36,035 nt of DNA from Byssovorax sp. Its GTDB lineage: Bacteria; Myxococcota_A; Polyangia; Polyangiales; Polyangiaceae. Of the stretch, positions 30,154 to 36,035 are shown piece by piece. The stretch spans positions 1-36,035 of the forward strand of contig JANYGI010000071.1 in the NCBI GenBank assembly GCA_025362495.1, given 5' to 3'. Both the position numbers and the translations under genes were made by a program. The first letter of the stretch is position 1. Every line of letters starts with the position of its first letter. The notes beneath the pieces are model-generated. The model searched no databases. It saw nothing but the letters and a program-made list of their open reading frames with translations, and had not been told where the DNA came from.

Positions 30154-30555
30154 CCCCGCGGCGTCCTCCGCGCACGGCCTGTCGTGGGCGAAGCACCAGT
30201 CGCGCACCGCGCTCTCGAAGGCCACGACGTCGGCGCCGGCGGTGAAGAGCGGCAGGGGGTCGCGCTCACGGCGAGACCAGCCGAGGAGCTGCGCCTCGGT
30301 GACGCCGCGGCCGACGAAGGCTTGCAGCTGGCGCAGGCCGACGAGCTTGGGGAGCTGGGCTTGCGCGCCGAGCTGGTGCCGCTCGCGCCACTCGTCGAGG
30401 TGCTGAGCGCGCTGCCACACCCGCCTCAAGAAGCGGCGCAGGCGCAGCGGGTCGCGCTCAAGGCGGGTGTACGCCCAGACGGTGACGCGCGAGCCGACGC
30501 GCAGGCGGGCGGTGATGGCGGCGAGGCCGACGACGTCGGGGGAGGGGGTGGTCAT
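30082..30555 (-). CDS. Tandem HTH (excisionase/AlpA-like) DNA-binding protein
   Basis: This is a 157-residue protein with two related halves: residues ~10-62 (GLAAITARLRVGSRVTVWAY, then RLERDPLRL) and ~72-125 (LVGLRQLQAFVGRGVTEAQL, then SRRERDPLPLF). Both have the G-L-x-x-I/L-x... W-x-R-x-x-x-D-P-L layout of winged-helix or excisionase-type HTH domains, suggesting internal duplication. ATG at 30555 overlaps the upstream gene by 4 bp. It may bind the 14-bp repeats at its own 3' end and act as a regulator of the phage operon. The duplication is visible; the targets are inferred. Confidence 0.65.
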   Translation of the reverse strand: MTTPSPDVVGLAAITARLRVGSRVTVWAYTRLERDPLRLRRFLRRVWQRAQHLDEWRERHQLGAQAQLPKLVGLRQLQAFVGRGVTEAQLLGWSRRERDPLPLFTAGADVVAFESAVRDWCFAHDRPCAEDAAGRSERRLVRREKSTGNQAVLASSI

Positions 30556-30968
30556 GCGGCCACCGCTCGGCGCGCGTTCGCGTTGCGCACGATGCTCATC
30601 GGCCAGCGCGTGCCGGTGTCACTGATGAAGCACTCGCCCGCGACGCGAGCCACGGTGAGGCGCATGAACCCGGCTCGCTTGGCGGTCGCCGGATCCTCAG
30701 CTTCGGGCCACGTCGCCGTCGCGTTGCGCGCCTCGAGCACGTCGCCGATCTCCACGATGGGAGCGGGCCACGCCTTGGGTGCGCGCGCCTCCCACAGCAT
30801 CCATCTGTTCAGTCCCCACCGCTCGACGGCGATCGCGGCCTCGCCAGACATCGGCGGGAGGCAGTCGGGCCATGCCTGCGCGGCGCGCGCGTACCGGCGC
30901 GCGTCGAAGGTGATGCGCGCGCCGCTCGCTTCGAGCAGATCGACCAGCTCATCGACGGCGTCGCTCAT
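30552..30968 (-). CDS. Hypothetical early protein
   Basis: This is a 138-residue protein starting MSDAVDELVDLLEASGARIT, with ATG at 30968 overlapping the previous stop by 4 bp. Trp-rich middle (VERWGLNRWMLWEARAPKAW) and a basic C-terminus (SIVRNANARRAVAA). No membrane segment. It is part of the coupled chain of early genes; no family is recognised. Confidence 0.75.
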   Translation of the reverse strand: MSDAVDELVDLLEASGARITFDARRYARAAQAWPDCLPPMSGEAAIAVERWGLNRWMLWEARAPKAWPAPIVEIGDVLEARNATATWPEAEDPATAKRAGFMRLTVARVAGECFISDTGTRWPMSIVRNANARRAVAA

Positions 30969-31291
30969 CGCCGCACCCACCGCGCCGCGCCGTCCGTGTG
31001 GTCGCTCTTGTGCTCGGCGTCTCCCACGCAGGTCCGCCCGTCGGGGTCCGCGGGATCGCGAGCGCCGCAGAGCGTGCCTGCCGGAGCTGTCGAGCGCTCG
31101 AGGATCTCGACGAGATCCTCGTCCTCGACGCCGAAGAGGTCGACGGCCTCACCGTCTGCGTGGCGCGCGCGCTCCGTCGCGTTTTCGATGAGCTGGCCGA
31201 GACGCAGGGCCGGCGCGAGCGCCCAGGCGGCGAGCAGGCGCTCGACGAGGGCGCGCTTGGTCGCCGTGGTGGTGGCACGTCGCGCGCTCAC
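30965..31291 (-). CDS. Hypothetical protein with short Cys/His (zinc-finger-like) C-terminus
   Basis: This is a 108-residue protein. The start is the second of two adjacent GTG codons at 31291, giving a GTGA 4-bp overlap. The N-terminal half is helical (KRALVERLLAAWALAPALRL, then a D/E-rich DLFGVEDEDLVEILE). The C-terminus has CGARDPADPDGRTC followed by His in GDAEHKSDH, a possible C-x12-C-x5-H-x3-H zinc site. A small DNA- or RNA-binding role is possible. Confidence 0.7.
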   Translation of the reverse strand: MSARRATTTATKRALVERLLAAWALAPALRLGQLIENATERARHADGEAVDLFGVEDEDLVEILERSTAPAGTLCGARDPADPDGRTCVGDAEHKSDHTDGAARWVRR

Positions 31292-31884
31292 CACGTCGCC
31301 GCGCACTCCGTCGCGGTCCTCGCGGCTGCGCGCCCGCTGGGCTGGTACGCCGCGAGTTCGTCGCGCACCTGGGCCATGGCGCCCTCGTAGGCGTCCAGCG
31401 CCTTGCGGAGCAGCGCCCTCGCCGTGAGCAAGATCTCGCCGACGTCGCCCACTTCCGCACCGCGCGCGCCCGACGGCCGGGCATAGTGCCGCACCTCGGG
31501 CCAGCTGGCCACGACGCCGAGGTACTCGCCGAAGGCCGTGGTGAGCCGGTCGCGGGCGGCGAAGTCGCCCGGGTACGCCGCGAGCGCGAGCTGGCCCAGG
31601 TTCTCGCCGCTGTAGGCGCGGGCGAGGACCTCGACCTGGTCGCGGGTGAGCCGCTGCAGCGCGAGGTACACGCACCGCGCACGCTCCGCGTCCGACGGGC
31701 CACCGTGGAGCTGGTCAAACCGGGTGCCGAGCTTCGTCTCAGCCGACTGCGGCGCCGGCATGTTGCTCGGGCCGATCGACACCATCGCGGCGAACGACTC
31801 GTGCTGGGAGATCAGGCCGCCAGCGCGCGACTCGGCGCTGGCGAAGTACCACGTGAGATCGGAGCAGCGCGGGACTTCGTGCAT
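31288..31884 (-). CDS. Hypothetical early protein, helical
   Basis: This is a 198-residue protein; ATG at 31884 is preceded by GAGG 6 bases upstream, so it is preferred over the longer start at 31944. N-terminal region: SDLTWYFASAESRAGGLISQ. The central helix ARCVYLALQRLTRDQVEVLA is vaguely like the recognition-helix environment of sigma-type region 4 but is not enough for a call. It might be a late-gene regulator, which is speculation. It overlaps the next gene by 4 bp. Confidence 0.7.
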   Translation of the reverse strand: MHEVPRCSDLTWYFASAESRAGGLISQHESFAAMVSIGPSNMPAPQSAETKLGTRFDQLHGGPSDAERARCVYLALQRLTRDQVEVLARAYSGENLGQLALAAYPGDFAARDRLTTAFGEYLGVVASWPEVRHYARPSGARGAEVGDVGEILLTARALLRKALDAYEGAMAQVRDELAAYQPSGRAAARTATECAATW

Positions 31885-31892
31885 CGTGGGCC

Positions 31893-32099
31893 TCAGCGGT
31901 GAGCGGCGGTGGTGTGCTGTGCAGGCTGTGCAGGCGGCAGACACGTCGTGCGGCTGCTGGGCGCGTCGACGACGAGCCGGCGCAGCGCCCGGGCGTAGCG
32001 GCGAGCGTGGCTGCGATCGGCGCGGTGGAGGCGGCGCAGCTCGTGGGCGAGGGAGGCGGCGCCGAGGAACACGACGAGCAGGGCGGCGAGGGGGATCAT
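31893..32099 (-). CDS. Small single-span membrane protein
   Basis: This is a 68-residue protein: MIPLAALLVVFLGAASLAHE forms one N-terminal membrane helix, followed by an Arg/His-rich cytoplasmic-type tail (LRRLHRADRSHARRYARALR). ATG at 32099 overlaps the previous stop by 4 bp. A holin-like, Rz-like or regulatory membrane peptide are all possible; it is in the early cassette, not next to any lysin. Confidence 0.65.
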   Translation of the reverse strand: MIPLAALLVVFLGAASLAHELRRLHRADRSHARRYARALRRLVVDAPSSRTTCLPPAQPAQHTTAAHR

Positions 32100-32263
32100 C
32101 GGGGCGGCTCCTCCGGCGGTGGCGCGCTCTCCGCGGGCTCGGCAGCGGCCTTCTCGCGGGCGCGCTCCTGCAGCTGCCAGAGCGGCGTCTGCTTGTACGA
32201 CTCGGTCCGCAGCGCGCGGACGAGCTTCCGGAAGGCCCACGGGTCGCGAATCGGCGCGCTCAT
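32096..32263 (-). CDS. 55-residue hypothetical protein
   Basis: This short protein (MSAPIRDPWAFRKLVRALRT, then a charged, Glu/Pro/Ala-rich C-terminus) has ATG at 32263 overlapping the frame of the upstream Ead-like gene (stop at 32260) by 4 bp. The basic N-terminal helix suggests a nucleic-acid or protein-binding peptide. In the longer ORF of the same frame it looks fused to the upstream gene, but that fusion results from the probable frameshift described there. Confidence 0.65.
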   Translation of the reverse strand: MSAPIRDPWAFRKLVRALRTESYKQTPLWQLQERAREKAAAEPAESAPPPEEPPR

Positions 32264-32632
32264 CGCGGGCCGTCCTTGCTGCCCCACGGGCCGCGCAGGA
32301 TGAGCGGCAGCTCCGCCGCGGCGGAGCTCTCCAGCGCCCGCGCGTGGCACTCGGCGCGCGCGGCGGTCAACGGGCTCGGCGGCGCGCAGGGCCGCAACGA
32401 GCCGCGGCACGTCCGCGCGCGAGGACGCGATGAAGTCGGCGTCGGTGCGCGGATCGCCACCGCCGGGGAAGGCGTGGACCTCCGCGCACAGCGTGAGGGC
32501 GTCGTGCTGCCCGGCGCGCACCTCGGAGTCGATCCCGAGGCTCGGCGCGCGTCGCCACGGTCCAGGCGTTGCCGCGTTGGCGCGCGCCTCGATGGCGTCG
32601 AGGTCCGCCGGGGTGAGGGCGGCGCCGCTCAT
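32260..32632 (-). CDS. Ead/Ea22-like protein with probable frameshift near 32374
   Basis: The gene starts at ATG 32632 (4-bp overlap with the previous stop). The first ~85 residues (LTPADLDAIEARANAATPGP, W, then DADFIASSRADVPRLVAALR) match the Ead/Ea22-type phage proteins that usually continue in a coiled-coil tail. From about 32377 the original frame becomes Arg-rich shadow sequence, while the +1 frame continues as LTAARAECHARALESS and ends in SKDGPR at 32260 with an ATGA overlap to the next gene. Skipping one C of the CCC at about 32374 restores a ~123-residue protein. This could be a sequencing or assembly error, a mutation, or a programmed +1 shift. The function is unknown. Confidence 0.6.
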
Positions 32633-32949
32633 CGGGGCTCCGTGGGCGCGCCGAGCAGCTGCAGCACGCGCTTGCAGGCGGCCACCTTCCCCTCGTGGCG
32701 CAGCTTGCCGCTCACCGGCGGCTCGTTGGCCATGTCGGCGACGAGCGCCACGAGCACGGTCTCCATGGCGCTGGCCCCGCGCAGCGCGAGCTTCTCGCCG
32801 ATGCGCCGGTCGACCTCGCGGTCCGGCTCGCTCAGCTCTTCCCACGGCACGAGCCACGAGGGCGTCGGGCTGGGCTGTTCGCGAGCCCACGCGATCCACT
32901 CCTCGCGGACGGCACGGCCGAGGACTTCGCGCGTGGCTGCGTCGATCAT
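32629..32949 (-). CDS. RyR-like conserved phage protein (weak)
   Basis: This is a 106-residue protein. ATG at 32949 overlaps the upstream stop by 4 bp. The stretch REEWIAWAREQPSPTPSWLV then PWEELSEPDREVDRRIGEKL is the pattern common in small phage proteins that recall the RyR domain (W...W...Q..P.SW..P...LSE...E.DR.IGE). The C-terminal half is a helical MANEPPVSG... KVAACKRVLQLLG segment. The function is unknown; RyR-like proteins are thought to bind ligands. Confidence 0.65.
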   Translation of the reverse strand: MIDAATREVLGRAVREEWIAWAREQPSPTPSWLVPWEELSEPDREVDRRIGEKLALRGASAMETVLVALVADMANEPPVSGKLRHEGKVAACKRVLQLLGAPTEPR

Positions 32950-33224
32950 CGCTGTTCTCCCACCCGCGCCACGAGCTTGTCCACGGCCTCGCCGCGGCTC
33001 TTGCCCCAGCTGGCCCCCTGGCCGTCGCTCGCCCCGCCCACCACCTGCGCGCGCCACCGGCGCCGCATGCCCAGGCCCACGTCCTCGGTCGCAGCCACCT
33101 GGCCGGCGTCGAGCTCCACGGCCGGGGCGTCGACGAACGACACCACGGCCACGACGACGCCGACGAGCACCTCGTCGCGCTCGCTCACCACGTCGTGGCC
33201 GAGGACGTAGGCCGGGGCGCTCAC
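32946..33224 (-). CDS. Hypothetical early protein
   Basis: This is a 92-residue protein with GTG at 33224 overlapping the previous stop by 4 bp and its stop overlapping the next start by 4 bp. N-terminal half is beta-rich and hydrophobic (AYVLGHDVVSERDEVLVGVV), the C-terminal part is basic (GMRRRWRAQVVGGASDGQGA). No family is recognised. Confidence 0.7.
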   Translation of the reverse strand: MSAPAYVLGHDVVSERDEVLVGVVVAVVSFVDAPAVELDAGQVAATEDVGLGMRRRWRAQVVGGASDGQGASWGKSRGEAVDKLVARVGEQR

Positions 33225-33382
33225 GCCTGCGGCTGCTCCGCGGGCGTGGCATTGGGCTTGGCCGCGCCGCGCTTCGCCGGGGCCTTCTTGGCGGCGGCGT
33301 TGGTGGCGCTGGCCGTCGGCGCCTTCTTCGCGGCGGACTTCGTGGCGGGCGCGCTGGCGGTCGTCTTCGTGGTGCGAGGCAT
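33221..33382 (-). CDS. Lys/Ala-rich histone H1-like basic peptide
   Basis: This is a 53-residue protein. ATG at 33382 has AGGAG 6 bases upstream; a longer frame start at 33481 is rejected. The sequence is built of Ala/Lys/Pro/Thr repeats (TKSAAKKAP, then AAKKAPAKRG), the composition of the histone H1-like C-terminal tails of bacterial nucleoid proteins. It may bind DNA non-specifically in the early phase or shape replicating DNA. Repeats are seen; function inferred. It begins the coupled chain of small early genes. Confidence 0.7.
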   Translation of the reverse strand: MPRTTKTTASAPATKSAAKKAPTASATNAAAKKAPAKRGAAKPNATPAEQPQA

Positions 33383-33979
33383 CGTGGTCTCCTGGTCGAG
33401 GTGAGCAGGGCGCGAGACGCGCCCGTGTGCTGCGACCCTGAGGGATTGCTCGCGTGAATGACCAGAAAAGTGATTATTCATCGCGCCAATAGTGCGAGCG
33501 CCGGGGTGGAGGTGCGCAGCTCACTGCGCCGCCGGCGTGGTGGCCACGGGGAGCGCCCAGCGGAGCCTGCGCCTGGTGTGCGTCGAGGCGCGCCGCAGCG
33601 GAGCGACAGCCACGGGTGGGCAGCGGCAGAGCGAGGGCGCCTGCGCGGGCCTACCTCGAAGCTCCGACCGAGCGCGCCTCGAGCGGCGGCAGGGCGGCGA
33701 TCCCAAGCGACCGATCGCAATGTTGACGCTGCGCGTGCCCGCTGCAGCGCCCTCCGTCCACGCCGCCTTGGGGTGGCCGCAAAAGCGCTAAAGGAAACAG
33801 GTCTGGTCCGGTCCCTCTCTTCTTTCTTAGGGCTTTTGCGGCCACGTCGGCGATCGCACACTTGGTGCGCAACCGGGCCCCTCCGGCAGCTCCTCGCTGA
33901 CGGCATTGGCTGGCCTTGGCCCCCGCTGACACCCCGCCGCTCCGGCTCACGCGCCTGGCCGGCTGAGCTGCTCGAGCTC
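33383..33979. other. Non-coding interval upstream of the early operon
   Basis: About 600 bp lie between the helicase gene and the H1-like gene. Several frames are open but only with Arg/Ala-rich, low-complexity translations, so I see no convincing gene. It contains a long hairpin (33773-33845), a short AT-richer stretch at about 33451-33485, and a CTTGGCTGGCCTTGG-type region near 33905. It is a natural place for operon control or an origin, but no motif proves either. Confidence 0.55.
33773..33845. repeat. 14-bp perfect inverted repeat with extended hairpin
   Basis: GTGGCCGCAAAAGC (33773-33786) and its exact complement GCTTTTGCGGCCAC (33832-33845) are separated by 45 bp. After one mismatch, CTAA and TTAG also pair, and further A/G-T pairs follow, so the RNA or DNA could fold as a 73-base hairpin with a loop rich in GGTC motifs (GGTCTGGTCCGGTCC). 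It lies 135 bp downstream of the helicase stop. A terminator, origin structure, regulatory site or small mobile repeat are possible. Confidence 0.6.
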
Positions 33980-36010
33980 CTAGCGGTCCCGGGTCATCTC
34001 GGCCCGCTCGTCGAGGACGGCGCCACGGACGCTCGCCGCCCAGCGGAGCATCGCCATCGCGGCTGCCGTCGGAGCGGTGCGGCCGCTGGTGTACATCTGC
34101 AGCGTGGTCCTGGGGATGTTCGCCACGGCCGAGGCTCCGCGCTGCCCGCCGAGCTGAGCCACGAGGGCGCGCAGCTCCTGGAGCTCGACGCTGGCCACCT
34201 CGCTGGAGGCCTTGGCCGCGTTCTTGGGGCGACCCTTATGTGGCTCGTCCTTGGTGTGGCGGCCCTCCCATCCGCGGGGCACCACGCGACCGATGTGGAG
34301 CTGGCGGCCGGGCTTGGTGCGGTGGATGGTCCGGAGGCGGCCGTGGGCCTGCTCCAGCTCGGCGCCGGCGTACGCGAGGGCGCGCTCGCTCTCTACGCGG
34401 GCGAGGGCCGCGGTGTCGTGGGCATTGCCGTGGAGGAAGACGGCCTCGAGCTTCACGTGGGCGACGTCGATCCATGGATCGCCGAGCGTGATCGTCGCGT
34501 CGAAGTCCGCCCAGACGTCGAGGCCGCGGGTCGCTCCGAAGTGCGCGTAGCCGAGCGGGACGGCGGCGAGCGGCGCGAGGAGCGGGCTCAGCAGCGCGAC
34601 GGCGGCGTCGAGGTCCTCCGGGGCCTGCTTGATATCGTGGGCCCATAGGTGGGCGATCTCGAGGCGGCGGGCCGGAGTGGTGCTCGGAGCGGCGGCCTCG
34701 AGGGCGAAGCGGAAGGGGCGCCGGGTGACGAAGAGCACGCCGCCGGCGGCGGTGGGGCTCTCCAACGCCCAGCGCACGGCCCACTCGACGGCGCGCAGCG
34801 CGGCGGGGGAGAGCCGGAATTTCTTGCCGTCGAAGATGCTCGAGGCGGGGCCGGCGGCGCGCAGGTGCATCAGGCGCCGGGCGATCGGCGCGCCGTCGGG
34901 CGCCTTGATCTCGAAGAAGATCGGCGGGTCCGCGAGGAGCTTGCAGAGGATCGGGTAGTGAAGGTCGGCGTCCGCGGCGAGGAGGATTCCCGTGCCTTGG
35001 AAGTGCACGATCACGCGCTCGAACCACTCCAAAATGCCGAACGTGCGGAGCACGGGCACGCCGGCGCGGAGCTCGACGGTGGCGCAGAGGCGTCGCCGTC
35101 GGAGCGCGTCGCCGAGGACGCGCGCCATCTGCATCGCCTCGCCGAGGGGCGCGCCGCGGTGGGTGACCTGGCGCAGGAGGATGAGCTCCTGGGATTTCAG
35201 GATGGCCTCGACGCGCCGGCGGGCATACAGGTCCTCGAGCTTCTCCAGGAGCTCTGCCGGCACGAGGTCGGCGAGGACGAAGAGGTCGCCGGCGGGCGGC
35301 GAGCTGCGCAGCCAGGTCGCGAGATGGCCGAGAATCGGCGCGAGGGCGATGCCGAAGGCGGGCTCGAAGGGCGGGTGTTGGCGCGCGTCGAGGGCCGCGG
35401 CGGCGTCGAGCTCGTCGGCGGAGTACGCGTGAGTGTCGAGCACCGTGGGCGGCGGATCGTCGATGCCGAGGAGGCCTGTCCCAGCGTGGCCGGCGAGCTG
35501 CGGGCCCATCGACTGCGGGCCGATGGCGAAGCGCGCTGCCGGATCGCCGTCGACACCGTCGCTCTTGTACGTGTCGCACGCGGCGCGGTGCTCGCAGGGC
35601 GCGCCACGGCGCTTGTCCGAGCCGCCGTCACAGAGGGTGCGGCGGGCCGACTGGCCAGCTTGCGAGAAGAGCGTGAGAGACTTGGGCCAGCGGCAGCCGC
35701 GGCCGGGCGCATACGGGGCCGAGGTCATGCCGAAGCGGCGCTGGACGTCACCGCCGCGCTCACGGACCTGGAGCGTCTTTTCGACGGCGAGCGCGGAGGT
35801 GGGGAGGAGAAGAGCGGATTTGGAGCCCGCGGGCGCGCGGCCGGTGGTGGCAGTGGGGCCGCTGGCCTTTTTGGCGCGCTCGAGGGCGAGGTTGCAAAAC
35901 TCGACGGTTTTGCCTGCGCCCGGGGGAATTTTGCCGATCGCCCAGCCCTCACGACAGGCACGCAGGCGAGCTTTGATCTGCTCGGAGACGGTGGGCTCAG
36001 GGGCAGTCAC
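33980..36010 (-). CDS. P-loop helicase/primase-like replication protein with C-terminal HTH
   Basis: This is a 676-residue protein with GTG start at 36010. Walker A IPPGAGKTVEFC is at residues 28-39 (Lys34, Thr35); a Walker B-like LLGIDDPPPT is at 180-189. Cys106, Cys127, Cys139 and Cys145 form a possible Fe-S or zinc site between them, as in some XPD-like helicases. The middle is helicase-like with mixed helix and strand. The C-terminal ~85 residues contain LRALVAQLGGQRGASAVANI, then RTTLQMYTSGRTAPTAAAMA, a Cro/CI-type HTH of about 40 residues. It is the first gene of the early block. Helicase activity and DNA target are inferred. Confidence 0.7.
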   Translation of the reverse strand: MTAPEPTVSEQIKARLRACREGWAIGKIPPGAGKTVEFCNLALERAKKASGPTATTGRAPAGSKSALLLPTSALAVEKTLQVRERGGDVQRRFGMTSAPYAPGRGCRWPKSLTLFSQAGQSARRTLCDGGSDKRRGAPCEHRAACDTYKSDGVDGDPAARFAIGPQSMGPQLAGHAGTGLLGIDDPPPTVLDTHAYSADELDAAAALDARQHPPFEPAFGIALAPILGHLATWLRSSPPAGDLFVLADLVPAELLEKLEDLYARRRVEAILKSQELILLRQVTHRGAPLGEAMQMARVLGDALRRRRLCATVELRAGVPVLRTFGILEWFERVIVHFQGTGILLAADADLHYPILCKLLADPPIFFEIKAPDGAPIARRLMHLRAAGPASSIFDGKKFRLSPAALRAVEWAVRWALESPTAAGGVLFVTRRPFRFALEAAAPSTTPARRLEIAHLWAHDIKQAPEDLDAAVALLSPLLAPLAAVPLGYAHFGATRGLDVWADFDATITLGDPWIDVAHVKLEAVFLHGNAHDTAALARVESERALAYAGAELEQAHGRLRTIHRTKPGRQLHIGRVVPRGWEGRHTKDEPHKGRPKNAAKASSEVASVELQELRALVAQLGGQRGASAVANIPRTTLQMYTSGRTAPTAAAMAMLRWAASVRGAVLDERAEMTRDR

Positions 36011-36035
36011 GCGCCGAGATCAGGCGCGGAGACGG
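36007..36035 (-). CDS. Possible tail end of an upstream gene (partial)
   Basis: In the frame ending with TGA at 36009-36007, the last codons before the window edge read VSAPDLGA. The TGA overlaps the GTG start of the helicase gene by 3 of 4 bases (GTGA), the same coupling used across the early operon. Only about 8 codons are visible, so the gene is not identifiable. Confidence 0.3.

Noticed and set aside
32096-32899. A single 267-residue fusion of the Ead-like protein with the next gene
   Set aside because: The middle part is Arg-rich shadow sequence and the alternative frame gives a typical tail plus an ATGA junction; a frameshift is the better explanation.
33478-33906. Open frames on both strands of the 600-bp gap
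   Set aside because: Arg-rich low-complexity products, no Shine-Dalgarno sequence, and disrupted by the inverted repeat; treated as non-coding.

Overview
The window is a very GC-rich stretch of a tailed bacteriophage or prophage with a contractile, Mu-like tail (myovirus morphology). Almost every gene is on the minus strand, so the functional order runs from base 36035 down to base 1. The host is probably a high-GC Gram-negative bacterium. Three gene products carry lipoprotein signals or membrane segments, and the style of the host-like cargo (a GYF_2-like membrane protein and two Cys-containing lipoproteins) recalls Myxococcota. That host guess is inference only. No integrase, repressor, lysis cassette, tRNA or CRISPR array is visible.

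Region 1 (about 36.0-28.7 kb) is the early or accessory part. It has a P-loop helicase-like protein with a Cys cluster and a C-terminal helix-turn-helix (HTH), then a 600-bp non-coding interval with a long hairpin. After that comes a chain of small genes joined mostly by 4-bp ATGA/GTGA overlaps: an H1-like basic peptide, a RyR-like protein, an Ead-like protein with a probable frameshift, small membrane and HTH proteins, and a JAMM/MPN peptidase.

Region 2 (28.7-19.9 kb) is packaging and head: small terminase, large terminase interrupted by an intein, portal, a HExxH metallopeptidase, Mu F-like head morphogenesis protein, scaffold, major capsid protein and a repeat-containing head-associated protein. 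The intein carries an HNH homing endonuclease in a different reading frame from the splicing domains. This is the most unusual element in the window.

Region 3 (19.9-4.2 kb) is neck and tail. Neck genes are followed by sheath, tube, chaperone-like genes, tape measure, a Mu N-like protein, a 27-codon ORF, a Mu P-like hub, the spike, and Mu gp46/gp47/gp48-like baseplate proteins, closely following the Mu gene order.

Region 4 (4.2-0 kb) is the host-interaction end: a repeat-rich tail fibre, two plus-strand genes with their own promoter that look like a moron (a GYF_2-like membrane protein and a lipoprotein), then further minus-strand tail-tip genes, a Cys-rich lipoprotein, a small spike-base-like protein and a truncated fibre-like gene that leaves the window at base 1.

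All family assignments were made by reading motifs and gene order, without database searches. Starts were usually chosen by 4-bp overlaps or visible Shine-Dalgarno sequences.
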